Of a stretch of DNA of 64,000 nucleotides, positions 13,283 to 24,600 are shown piece after piece. The position numbers and the translations under genes are program-made. Source of the DNA: Aldrovandia affinis (taxonomy: Eukaryota > Chordata > Actinopteri > Notacanthiformes > Halosauridae); the NCBI GenBank assembly GCA_029706075.1, contig JAINUG010000139.1, positions 2,736,111 to 2,800,110 on the forward strand, in the 5' to 3' direction. The first letter of the stretch is position 1, and each line of letters starts with the position of its first letter. The notes below the pieces were generated by a model, which searched no databases, was not told the DNA's origin, and saw only the letters and a list, made by a program, of their open reading frames with translations.

Positions 13283-14040
13283 TTGACATTCTGTCATAGA
13301 CCTGAGAGGGTGTCTGTTGCTGTGTGGCTCTGTGATGGACATTTGGTTCGGCCTTGGACTGAATACAAGTCTGTGTCTGGCCAGATACTGAGATGGTCAT
13401 TGCAGAACATAGATTTTGTCTTTACTGAACCATTTCTGTGCTGATTTTGAGGTATATTTGGGGTCATTGTCTTGTTGGAAGGTCCACCTATGGCTAAGTC
13501 TCAGCTTCCTGCCAGAGGCAACACAGTTTTGGGCTAAAATGTCCTGGTACTTAATTTATGCCATTAGTCTTAACAAGTGCCCCTGGACCACTGGCATCAA
13601 AACAGCCCCAAAGCATCAATGATCCACCATGTTTGCAATAGGTATAAAGTGCTTTTCCTTGTATGCATCCCTCTTTTTATGACAAACATGCCTGTGGTTT
13701 CATGTAGCTCAGAAGGTAGAGCATGGTTCTGTGTGGCTCAGTAAGTGGTTCTTTTATACCCATTACCTGACTTGTGTAGGACAGATGGTCAACAACCATT
13801 GGCCTCTTTTGATTTGACAGTTCTTTGGCTTTCCCCATGATGATGGATGACAAAGGGATTTTACGTGTGTTACCTCATTTTTATACCCTAGTGAAACAGG
13901 AAGTGATGAAAGGCCACAATACAGTTCCTGTATGAATTTAAGGTGAATTTTATTGCAGATTAAACTTTTTTTGGTAGCCTAAATTTTTCAGAAAAAAATG
14001 TATTTCTCAATAAAAATAAAATAAAAATTATATTAGAATA
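13283..14040 (-). mobile_element. Tc1-like transposon fragment with a SINE-like insert
   Basis: The plus strand is the antisense of a Tc1 transposase middle region (ggtcattgtcttgttggaag encodes, on the other strand, the FQQDNDPKHTSK-type motif). Both ends are eroded. At about 13702-13750 a tRNA A-box-like stretch (gtagctcagaaggtagagca) interrupts it, resembling the one at 43930. Confidence 0.6.
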
Positions 14041-14312
14041 AAAGTATAGTTTTCCATATGCTTGAGCATGAAATATAGTTCGTTATTTGAGTTGTTTATT
14101 TTATACAGCCTTATTTGCTCATTTTAATCAAGGGTGTTTTCATCAATAATTCTGGTCCTGAGTCTGTGTGTATGTACTCTATACTGTATATATGTACGCA
14201 AAAATCTTTCTTTTTAAATACACCGTACAATGTTTCTAGATATTGTAACCAAGTTCCTAGTTTAAATAAGAAACATGTTATCATTAACCTTCACACTAGC
14301 AAAGGGAAAGAG

Positions 14313-14479
14313 CAGGGATGTCCAATCTTAACCAAGAAGGGCTGGTGTGGGTGCAGGCATTTGTTCTAACCCAGCACTAAAACATCCTGATTCATAGTCT
14401 TCAGTCAAGATTTAGCGCTGGACTAAAACAAAAGGTCTACACCCACACTGGCCGTTCTCTGATCAGATGGACACCCCTG
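14313..14479. mobile_element. hAT-type MITE, diverged
   Basis: Starts cagggatgtccaatctta and ends with the inverse, gatggacacccctg. The layout and interior (gggtgcaggcatttgttcta) resemble the better-preserved copy at 38973-39164. Target-site duplication is not clear. Confidence 0.6.
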
Positions 14480-15120
14480 AGGGAGGCATTTGAATGGGTG
14501 TTCTATTTTGACTTTCTCTGCAGCATGTTCAGAGATCACAGGCACAACGTAAGGTCTCATGGCATGTGTGCGTGCAGTTGTCCAGGACATATTAAGTCAT
14601 TTATATCGTAATGACAACATCAATATTTAGTTAAATTGTACACAAGGCGGCTAGTGATCCGTCAATTTTATTTTCCCCACTTAGTTTTCACAGATTTCAA
14701 TGCAATGGTTTACAAAGAGAATGGTTGTGGGTAAAAAGAGAAAAAAATGCATTATAAGAAATTGAAGTAAGCCGAACAGGAAGTTGCAGAGAAAAATACA
14801 TTTTGTTAATTTTAGCTTGAATAGTTCTTATATCTGGAAAACAATCTGTACACAACATTGCATTTGTACTACAATAAGGACTAAGGACAACGTACAAAAT
14901 ATATGGGTAACATTCTTCACCCTTTTAGCACCTGATGCATAATGCAGGTGGATACAATACTGAGGAGAAACCAGCCCAGAAGAAAGTTATTGCATACTGT
15001 ATCAGTTGCTAGGCATTTATTTATTAAACTATATATTTCACACTTTTCTCCCATTTGGAATTGTCAATTGTACTATGCTCTTGCCTCACAAGGAGCACTG
15101 CAGTTGAAATGTGCACTCTC
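14480..15120. other. Spacer, nothing recognised
   Basis: AT-rich with short frames (14697-14897, 14942-15124) that match no family I know. No transposon ends seen. Confidence 0.4.
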
Positions 15121-15123
15121 TTG

Positions 15124-15405
15124 ATGACTTCGCCTGCCAGCCAGTGGCTAGTGCTTTACACTCCAAAGGCACACAGTTAGGAGATCTAACCTGAACACAC
15201 TTGGCGTTTACCCAGGGGGTACGTATGCAACAGTAAACCAAGGAACGCTGGCAAGCCCCACCCTACCCTGGCAGGATGAAAGCCAATTGAGTCCCGCCAC
15301 TGTGTATTCCTAATCATAGTTGGCTAATGGCATAGCCAAGACTCAAATCTGTGATGTCAAAGCTATTGGTCTCATACTGCAATTGTGGCCAGAGTAAGGC
15401 TTCTA
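15124..15405 (-). repeat. Probable SINE-like interspersed repeat
   Basis: The stretch (with gtcccgccactgtgtattcc and gccaagactcaaatct) resembles a repeat that recurs in fish genomes as I remember them. Read on the minus strand it has a tRNA B-box-like gatttgagtcttggc. Family and limits are uncertain. Confidence 0.35.
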
Positions 15406-15411
15406 CCATTC

Positions 15412-15595
15412 TTAAGAACATTAGAATGTTTGACACAAACAGACCATTCAGCTCTTTTAGGTTAATAATTTTGCCTTCTGTTTAAAAATTATTTGTTATT
15501 CATGCCTGGTCATGAACACCCAAAGGATCTATGCCTCTACTACATGTTCTGGCAAGCGATTCCAGGCAAACAACTTTTTCAATTTTTTTTACTAT
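15412..15595. repeat. CR1-related or SINE-like repeat fragment
   Basis: Begins agaacattagaatgtttgac and contains acagaccattcagctc and ggcaagcgattccaggca, which resemble a common fish interspersed repeat whose consensus includes 'gaggccattcggcccat'. Diverged; exact limits unknown. Confidence 0.4.
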
Positions 15596-16950
15596 TAACA
15601 AGATGTAGGCTGTCTTGTTGGTAACTGAGTTTGTGAGCTCAGTGATAAGCTCCCTGGGCTCACATTGGTAACATGTAACTCTGCATTAGATATTGGGTTG
15701 AGCACATTAATATCCAGGCCACGAAATCTAAAAGCATACCCTGGTCCAGGATTTAAAATAAAAAGCAGAAAACACAGGTGTCACACGCCACATGACAATC
15801 CCTGGATGGGAACAGAGCAGTCTGGAGATCGGAGCGGAGTTTGCCGTTCTACGGACCAGATTTGTATTTTTTTCTGTCTCTCCCCCCAGACATGGGAGAC
15901 AGACAGTGGGAGGGCAGGTTAACAAAAAACAAACAAACACAAAATCTTCACCCTACTTGCCGCAAAGCTTTCGGGCAAAAACAAAGGACTAAAATAACAA
16001 GCTAAAATAATCAAAACTTACAGGACAGGGTAGAACTCTACATCTTCACATTACATCATGCCTCTTCATCCGGAGTTCCCCTGGAACCTTCCCAGGCACA
16101 CACATATCCAGTGACTTTTCAAGTGCTTCCCAAACCCATGCACACAGAGACACTCGAACTTTCTAGTCCGAGTTATCTTTTACCCCAAACACACCGAGAC
16201 CCTCGCCATTCCTCACAGTGAGAGTTCTCTGGCAACCAGCCCTGAGACACTCTCCACTCTTTCAGTGAGAGTTCTCGGGCCATTGTCCAGAGACACTCTC
16301 CACTGCTCGAGTGTGAGTTCTCTTCCAATCACACCGAGGGCGAGAGGCGGACCCTCTTTCAGGGCGCCAGTCACTTTCAACAAACGCACACAGAACTCAA
16401 CATATATTCCACACAGACTCCGCCTCCCAGAAGCTTGGATTACAGACACGTGCCACCATGCTCGACAGAGACATGGGAGAAATGGGGAGAAATGGTGCAC
16501 AATGGTGCACACTCACAACAATGACAAGACAAGACTAACTGATTTCCCACTCGCCCCACCTGCTCTTAAATAGGCTTACTTTCTGCCTGGCTCAGGTGGG
16601 ACTCGTGAGGCAATCACCCATCTATCAATCACTCACCCAAGCACAATCACTCAACACCAAACATTTCACATTCTCACACTCAAACCCAATCAGTCAATTG
16701 ACTTCCACGTCAGTTACCTGATTGACACCAATTATATAATAATTAAATCAATTATGGCCTTTGGAGCAACCTTCCGGGCGACAGTTCACTCTCACACCCT
16801 GCGAGAGTGCCAAACCTACCCCCGGAAAGTCTCCCTGCTCCAAAGGCCTCCACCACATGTAAAACAAAGGCAACCATGCCACTCTCATGTGGCCGAGACC
16901 GACGCCCTCCACAACAGGCTACTATCATAACACCATCCATGCTATGATAT
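15596..16950. other. Spacer with short degenerate tandem units, unclassified
   Basis: Around 16205-16340 units of about 58 bases recur with gagagttctc and gagacactctccact. The surrounding sequence is more GC-rich than its neighbours and may be non-coding parts of an old mobile element, but I could not identify one. Overlapping ORFs here lack known domains. Confidence 0.4.
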
Positions 16951-18480
16951 CATTCACTTGGCATTACTTTCATTTGTGTTTCATTTAAGTGTTCTTATAA
17001 TCACAAGAAACAATATCTTGGTTTAACAATGCAAATCAATTCTTGAGAAAAACAATAAATCAGGAAACATAAACGTACTGGTATTTCCTTAATTCAAGTT
17101 TAGACAGAACACTCAGAAACGATTTTATTGATATAGCCCTGACCCGAGGAGAACCCAATACGACCTGCCACAGCTTGCTTATAGACAACACGTCTCCAGG
17201 CTGTGACAGAAAAATAACAGAAAAATGCTCTGCTCCATTCAACAGGCTTCCTTGTTCTACAGACATTCTCTGCTTTGAGTCCCCACTTTCACTCAATGAA
17301 CACATTTGATCAGTTCAACCGCAACATCTAGATTTATTATAGGAACTGTTTTGCTTTCTGGAACTTTAAAAACTTTTCCAGCAAATTAAGAAATGTACTT
17401 ATTTTCTATTGCAGTGAGTGAGGAAGCAGGCTTTTTTATGGGTAAAAAAAAGGGAAATGAAAACTCTGCCTGCTAATACTGTGCTTTCAGATGCCAGTGT
17501 GTTCTTGTGTGGGGTTTTTTGTCCTTCCCCAGCTTTATGAAGGCAGTTCCCCCTGCTTCTGTTCCTCCAGTCCTCCTTCACCCTCCATTTTACTCACCCA
17601 GTTTCCTCTGACTGGTCAGTGTTTTGTGTTCTTCTCAGGAATCTCACAAGTGTTCTCCACTACTCATGCTCAACAGAAAAAACTTTCAGCAAAGTTCAGA
17701 TAGTATAAAAAAACCCCATGCAGAATACAGTAGGATTATCGGTAACAGAAAAGCTTTTCCGCCTTAAGTAACCATTTATTAGTTATTTAGCTAATGTAAA
17801 TTAAGCTCTTAATTAATATGCTATTATCTATACCCTATCGTGTGTACACTATTCAGTTTAAACAGAGTAAAGGGTAATATTTTGTAATAGTAAATGTAAT
17901 AATAAACAGGTACATTCAAGATGCATTGGCCCAGATCATCTATTGAAGTAAAGGATTGCAGAACTAAACGAATCGGAGGAAGAGGAAAGGAATAGTCTGA
18001 CTGTGGGAGGGAGAGGCTGTGCTCAGTGATGTGCAAGGCCTTTACTCAAACCAAAACAAGCTACATATCCACTACAGCGGCCCCCCTTCTGCCATACCAT
18101 CCTCAGAGGTCTTCTTCCCCGGCTGCCATGGGGACCAAGTCACAGAAACTCTGCAGAGGCCAGGTGTGTGGGGAACACACTGCTCGGTTTGGCCTGAAGG
18201 ACGGCTATGCCTTTATGGGTGGCATTTTTCTCAGTTGTTCTTGTGTTTATTTCTGGTTCCAGTCGATCACAGTTTGAGCTTTTTTAAATAAAACTAATCA
18301 GGTTAATACTGTGTGGGCAAAGTTCTGTTCACGTTCTGTTATTGTTAATATGGTTTATCAAATGCAACATGTTGTAGGGCCTGCTTTAACTTTTGTTTAT
18401 AGTTTAATACAATTGACAGGTTAATTTAATTCATTACATGGGTTAATGCGAGAGAATGACATATCTATCGGCTGCCAGTC
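16951..18480. other. Spacer, no gene supported
   Basis: Frames at 17060-17305, 17491-17703 and 18019-18291 are short, share no motif with families I know and are not bordered by convincing splice sites on both sides. Confidence 0.4.
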
Positions 18481-18489
18481 TTAAACCAC

Positions 18490-18665
18490 AAATTTGAAGG
18501 ATAGCAAAAGAGCGCCGGTCTCGACGGAAGCGGAGATTGCTGCCTTTGAGAATTAGCTTGCCTCGTAGATACGAGCCGCAAACTCGTGTGGGGAGGGTAA
18601 ATCTAAATAAATAGAGGGTTTAATTGGCCACAAAATTGGGAGAAAAAAGGGGCAAAAGCATAAAA
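18490..18665. repeat. Possible SINE-like repeat fragment
   Basis: Contains ttgcctcgtagatacgagcc and attggccacaaaattgggag, the latter a phrase I associate with a common fish interspersed repeat. Limits and family unknown. Confidence 0.3.
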
Positions 18666-19116
18666 AAGGGAAAAAATGCTATTGGTACAATCTGCTCTCT
18701 GTAACAATGGCTGTGACAAATGTGTTCCAAAGTCGGTATTTCACCGACAGTGTGCAGGTTGTTTCACTTTTGGAATACCTTTATTTTAAAGACCAACGAT
18801 CACATAATGAAAAGGAGGCTCTGTACGAAGGCAGAATACAGCAGCTGCAGTAAATTAAAAAAAATTAAAAAAACATTGGCTTGGTCTGATCAAAGCTGAC
18901 ATTTTTCCCAGAAACAACAGGCGCCTTATGGATAATCATACAGTACAAAAAATTGTTCCTCACAAACTATAATAAGGCTCACACTCCCTTCATTGCAACA
19001 CATGCACACATGCACGCACACTCTAACAGCCATTCTTTACCAAAAATCATGAGACATTAAACCAAGGTGTTGACTCTGGGGTCATTAAAAGGTCCCGTAT
19101 GCAGTATACAGGTATA

Positions 19117-21089
19117 CAGTGCCTTGCTCTGTACTAAGGCCCATGCACAATTTTCACATTTTTAAGCTTTCATTTATAACACTTTCATGTAAGAACTAAT
19201 ATCTGTTATAAATACAACCTACTCCTCACATTTGTGTAAAAAAAAATTAAATAAAGAAAAACAAGTGGACATTTGTTTTTTATAGATACTTAAAATGAAA
19301 TATGTTGTAAACATGTTTATTGCAAAAGTATTCAAACCCTGTGCTCTGGCAGCTGTTAAGTTAATGCAGGTGCAAAACATTACCTTATCGAGCAACACAA
19401 TTAGTTGATTGGCCACATTATCTATGCCATAACAGTGACTATCATGATTTCAGGATTAAAAACCTAAAAGAGCTACAGAGTTCAGTGGCTGAGAATGGAG
19501 TAATAGTGCATCAGTCAACAATATCAAGAGCACTGCATAATACCGGCCTGTATGGCAGGTTGGCAGGAATAAGCCATTACTTAAAACAAAACATCTCAAA
19601 GCCCACCTGGAGTTTGGTAGAGTGCATGAGTGATGCAGCTAAGATGTGGGAAATGGTTTTGTGGTCAGATGAGACTAAAATAGAGCTTTTGGCAAAAATG
19701 CAAAGCGTTATGTATGGTGCAAACCTAACACTGCCTATGCCCCATGTAACACCATCCCTACAGTGCAGCATGGCGGTAGCAGTATCATGCCATGGAGATT
19801 AGGGTGTTTAAAAAATGAACTTCAGAATTCAAATTAGCAGAACCCACCATTTTGTGACTCATGCACCTTTTTATGAGAATTTAGAGGTTGCTCAAGCATG
19901 TTGCAACTTTTGCCTTGTACGTACTGGAGCTTCCTTCCTCATTCCTGGATGTGGACCCTGCTAACTAGAAGCAGGATGAATCATTCTGCAAGGCACAACA
20001 GCAGGTTTCATCACTCAATGTTAGCAATGATAATGCAGAACAAGGGGTGTCACTTATTCAGTCCTTCACTACAAAAGCCAGGACAAAGGATGAGGAGCAG
20101 GTCTAGCACCTCCTTCAGGTAGTTGAGGTGCACAGAAAGGCATTTTGAAAGGCCTCAAAAGCTGCTCTGCAGAAGTAATCGGTGCTTTTGTGCACTGTAC
20201 TGATTCTGCACACACCAGTAAATTATGAAAAGGTTTTGGGCAAACAGTGTTGTATTTTTTTGTTATGGTGTATAATGTTGACATAGTGTAAAACTTTGGT
20301 GGCTTTGCGCAACCCCTAAAACGCAATGAATTCAGTTGAAATTTTGCAACGGTTACTTTTTTTGATGACCACAAAATAATGAGTTCTGCATTGCCATCTT
20401 GTTTGATTAAAATGTTCCTATATATTATAAAACCACCCTAATGGGTATGTTTCTCTTCAGCAGGGACTGGGAAACTTGCCAGAATAGACAGAACAATGGA
20501 CAGAGAAGATACAGATACAGGCAGTACAGGCAGATACTGCAAGAAAACCCATTTCAGTCTCCCAAAAAACTGAAGATGGGGCAAAAGCACAGGGCTAAAG
20601 CTACATTGGAGTGGCTCAAGAATAAAAAGGTGAATGTCCTTGAGTGGCTCAGTCAACGTCCTGACCTGAACCCCATCGAGAATCTGTGGCACAGCTTGAA
20701 AATTGCTGTCCATAAGCAATGTCCAAGCAACTTGAGAGAGCTGGAGCAATTCTGCTCTGAAGAACGGGTGAAAATCACCTCCAACCAGTGTGCAAAGTTG
20801 GTAGAAACTTACCCAAAAAGACATAAAGCTGCCAATCCAGTGAAAGGTACCTCCACTAATTGGCGAGGGTAATTAATGCGAGGGGTCTGAATACTTATGC
20901 AAGCAGCCTATTTCCGTTTTTTCTTTAACATATTTTCTGCCGTAACTAATTCGTGCTTTATACCAAATCAATTTGAGCATGTGAGTTCTGAATAAAAAAA
21001 TATTGAATGGAAAAAAATTGAACTTATCATTTGTAATCCAGCAACATTTGAAAACTTTCCAATGGTCTGAGTACTTTTGCAAGGTACTG
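19117..21089 (+). mobile_element. Tc1/mariner transposon with both ends, interrupted
   Basis: Ends are tacagtgccttgct and its inverse gcaaggtactgta, each next to a TA target site. Plus-strand frames hold the transposase: 19485-19802 (STISRALHNTGLYGR, then [10 protein letters not shown] with the first catalytic aspartate) and 20441-20872 ([19 protein letters not shown] with the second and third catalytic acidic positions). The two halves are separated by a foreign insertion at about 19799-20442, and the frames carry further damage. Confidence 0.88.
19799..20442. mobile_element. DNA element inserted inside the Tc1 copy
   Basis: The inserted piece begins ttagggtgttt and ends aaaccaccctaa, a short inverted pair. 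Tc1 sequence resumes on both sides (catgccatggagat and gggtatgtttctcttcag). No transposase recognised, so it looks non-autonomous; superfamily unresolved. Confidence 0.55.
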
Positions 21090-21183
21090 TATATAGTTTA
21101 ATTTAATAACTCTATAATTAACTGCTTTCTGTAAAAAGAATATACAACACTATAAATAACTTGACTAATGTTTTGTTTATACT

Positions 21184-21189
21184 TTTATT
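21184..21189 (-). promoter_or_regulatory. Possible kifbp poly(A) signal (AATAAA)
   Basis: A canonical AATAAA on the minus strand about 420 bases past the kifbp stop. Position suits a 3' UTR end; no transcript evidence is available. Confidence 0.4.
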
Positions 21190-21506
21190 AATTCTTGATA
21201 ACAGAATGTTATTACAATTGTTATGCCAGTTTCACAGACGTGGCAACACAAAATAAATTACAGAATGTAAGCTATCAAGAATAGGACCCAGATCATGCAC
21301 ATTCTGAGGGTAGGTTAAATGTATGGATAGCTGTACTTTGGGGTGGGGGGGATTTCATTATGCTTAAATGAAAGCTTTAACAACATGTAGCGACAAGCTT
21401 CATGTTCATCACGTATAACTGAAATGAAAGGTGAATATGGCTGAAGGGTGAGTATGGTCCAATGAAAGAGAGAGGGACTGATAAGGCCTTCACGCTGGAT
21501 TTACAT

Positions 21507-21639
21507 CAGTTTGAGGCGACAAGCTTGGCCCTCATGTTTATGGCGACAAGCTTGGCCCTCATGTTTATGGCGACAAGCTTGGCCCTCAGTTTGAGTAGAA
21601 CTTGGATCTCAGTTTGAAGAGACCAGTTTAGCCTTCAGG
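21507..21639 (-). repeat. Minisatellite copied from the last codons of kifbp
   Basis: Five units of about 23-27 bases run from the coding end into the 3' UTR. On the minus strand the first is the true C-terminus (LKAKLVSSN then stop). Later units in their own frame read LRSKFYSN, LRAKLVAIN, MRAKLVAIN and MRAKLVASN, the last again followed by TGA. The array therefore arose from the gene's own final codons. Confidence 0.85.
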
Positions 21640-24600
21640 CGGTTGATCTTGAGGGGCAGGAGATTGACCATCTCCTCGCTGAGCTCCAGCTCGGTCTCCA
21701 CAGCCTGGCGTGCCTCAGGGTTCTCCTGGCAGTACTGCACCATGAAGTTGTAACAGTGCAGTGAGTTGCTGAGGTTCTCCAGCTGGGCCGTGGGGCTTGG
21801 TGAGATAAGTCGGCTGTGGAGCCGTGCCACGCGGAACTTTGCTATCAGCGCCGGCCGCAGTACCTCATCCTCCAGCTTCTCCGGAAACTTCCCATCTGGC
21901 GAGCGGATCGAGTCCAGGAACATCTGGAAGTACTTCATGGAAGAGGCACAGAGGTGGTTGAACTTCTTGACGGTGTGGGTGTCCAGCTCATCCTGCTTGT
22001 CGGCGATGGCCAGCTTGAGATCCATCATCTCGTAGTAGGTCTCGCCCAGCTCAAACTGCAGCTGGCGGCAGATAAGTAGGTAGTATTGGGCGTTCAGGTC
22101 CCGGCACAGCGGCTCCAGCATGTCCACCCGTCTCTTGTGCATCTTGCAGCGCCGCTCCAGGTCCTCCTCGAAGAAGGACAGGGCCTTGAAGAGGGCACTG
22201 TGGTCCTGCAGGATCTCAATGTGGTCTGTCACATGCCCGTCCATCTCGAAGTACTCCTTGGCCTGGGTGACGTGGGCCTGACCTGTCAGGAAGACGGCAC
22301 GTGCCTCATCAAAGTCCAGTGGAAGCACGCAGCTCACCTTCTCCTCAAGACTGCAGATGGAATCAAAGGTGTCGCTGGAACCAAACAGCACAGCGCTCTT
22401 CCTTCCCCTCTCTTTCTCCTCTTCCTCCTGCTTCCGCACCCTCTTCAGCTCGGCTTGCCGGTCCGTATCCAGCTCCCCGATGTTGTCCTGAATAACCAGA
22501 CTACAGAAGTCAACCAAAAACAACAAAACCCTTGGACGCAACTTTCAGCTTTGCAAAATGTATAACTATGTGATCAATACTTAACTATTTCAGTTCTCTT
22601 GTAGGGCTAAAGGGATATTTCACCCAAAAATCTAAATTTCATGATTTACTACTTGCATTGTCAATCTGTCCGCTACTTTACCTTTTAGTGTGAGCCGTGA
22701 GCTACCGAATGCCAAATATAATGGAATGGCTAAATCAATGGTCAAATATCTCATGAACATAAATAGATGGCAGAACCACATCAGACTACCTTTGATTCAC
22801 CTCATATGGTCTCATAAGCTGTAAAAGTTTGAATCAATGGCTGAAATAAAAATACTTTAGATTATCTTCAACCCAATAATGCAATAACTATGATTTGACA
22901 ATACCATGACTATAACCAATGATTCAAACCAATCAATTTCCCCAGGATGTGTTTTTCTACCATAACATCTTCACACCATTGGCTTTAAAATAAGCTAAAA
23001 TATGATCATTTCAGCCATTGAATCAATAATTTACAGCTTCCAAAATTATTATCGGACCAAATGAGGTCAATCAAAGGTATAGATTTTGCCATCCATTTAT
23101 GGTGAATAGATATTTGATCATTGACCTCCATTGTATTTGGCATTTGGATCTTCGCGGCTCACATCGAAAGGTAAATGAGCAGAATGTTACAAACAAAACT
23201 ATCAGGATGGATTGACAACACTGAAAGTAGTAAATCATTACATTTAAATATCTGGGGGGAATATCCCTTAAGGATGTATTACAGTTACATGTATGTAGAT
23301 ATTTAGGCGTGACAAAATAAAGTAGGACAGTAACATTTTTTTTTTTTATTTTTATTTTTTTTATCTACAAATTTTGACTTAGAGTAAAATACATTTATGA
23401 GAACAAAAGGAAACACTATCAGGTGAAGCACCTCTAGGAGTTTCTTGGCGTCCTGCAGGAGATTTAAGCAGTATTTGATCCAGCACCTGGCAATTTCTGC
23501 CTCCTTCTGACGAAGCTGCTCCCGCTTCTCACATTCTGCTTCATCTAAAAAAATAAAGATGTGGGGAACTGCTTAAGCACAAGATAGCGACAAGATAGCC
23601 ATAGCCACACACCACTCACCCAGATATTCAGAGCCCCTTTCTTAAGTTCCATTAAATCAGAAACATGCCAAGTAGACACCTACTTTCCTGAGCTGCTGCT
23701 TCAGAGGGAATCTCCCCAGCCAGACTGGCGATGACGGTGGCCGCTGCCAAACAGTGCCGACCCTCCATGTAGCAGGACTACAGAGACACGCAAGCGGGTG
23801 AGAGGGAGTGTTACAGTTATGACAACGTGATATTTAAGAAAAAACATTTAGTCAGCAATAATGTCAATTAGGGTCTGGGGAATTGTAGCTGTGCATTACC
23901 TTCGTGAAGTAGTACTGTGACAGTGTGGCCATGCTACCTTATGGCGTTTTTCCACCGGGCAGTACGGTACGACACACCACCGTTCTGTTGTGCAGTGGAA
24001 AAAACGACACAGGGACTTGACCCGTGAAGGGGATAGTTACGGGTACGGTAGGTTACCGTGCCATGCTGTCCTGTGCTGTTGGTGGAAAAACGCCATTACT
24101 CATGTATTAATGTCAGTGCTTGGCTGCCTCACCTTGCTGAAGTAGTACTGTGACAGCATGGCCATGTTACCTTATGGCCCTTTTCCACCACGGCACAGTA
24201 ATCAATCCATGCTCCCACGTTTTGTAGCTTTTTCCACCACCGAGCGAACTGTACTGAACCTAAGTACCCGTGCTGAATTTAGCTACTGCTCTGTTTAGGT
24301 ACTACCGAGCCAAACGGACCTAAGCTAGCAATACTGCAGACCATTCATTAGTTAAGCGCAATCTTCACGCTAAATCTCAGTCCAGCTCAGACAAAACCGC
24401 CAAGTTTTTTTCAGCATCACTTCAATTATTGATTTTATGCGAAGAGTATTATATTGTATAGTATAGTATAGTATAGTGTAGTATAGTATAGTATAGTCAG
24501 GTTTGTGTGATTCTATGAGTTAGGTTTCTGTTACGAAAACTGAAATAAACACATTTTCTTTGAAAGGACGAAGTATAGTATTGTCATTTTCATTAACGCA

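Noticed and set aside
13702-13750. tRNA-like A box
   Set aside because: No B box in place and no cloverleaf; it is a SINE-like fragment inside a Tc1 copy, not a tRNA gene.
18019-18291. Overlapping 90- and 83-residue frames with a possible donor at the end of gaggccag
   Set aside because: No convincing acceptor, no family resemblance and no partner exon found.
18710-18853. Short plus-strand frame starting MAVTNVFQSRYF
   Set aside because: 48 codons, no recognisable family and next to repeat debris; not enough to call a gene.
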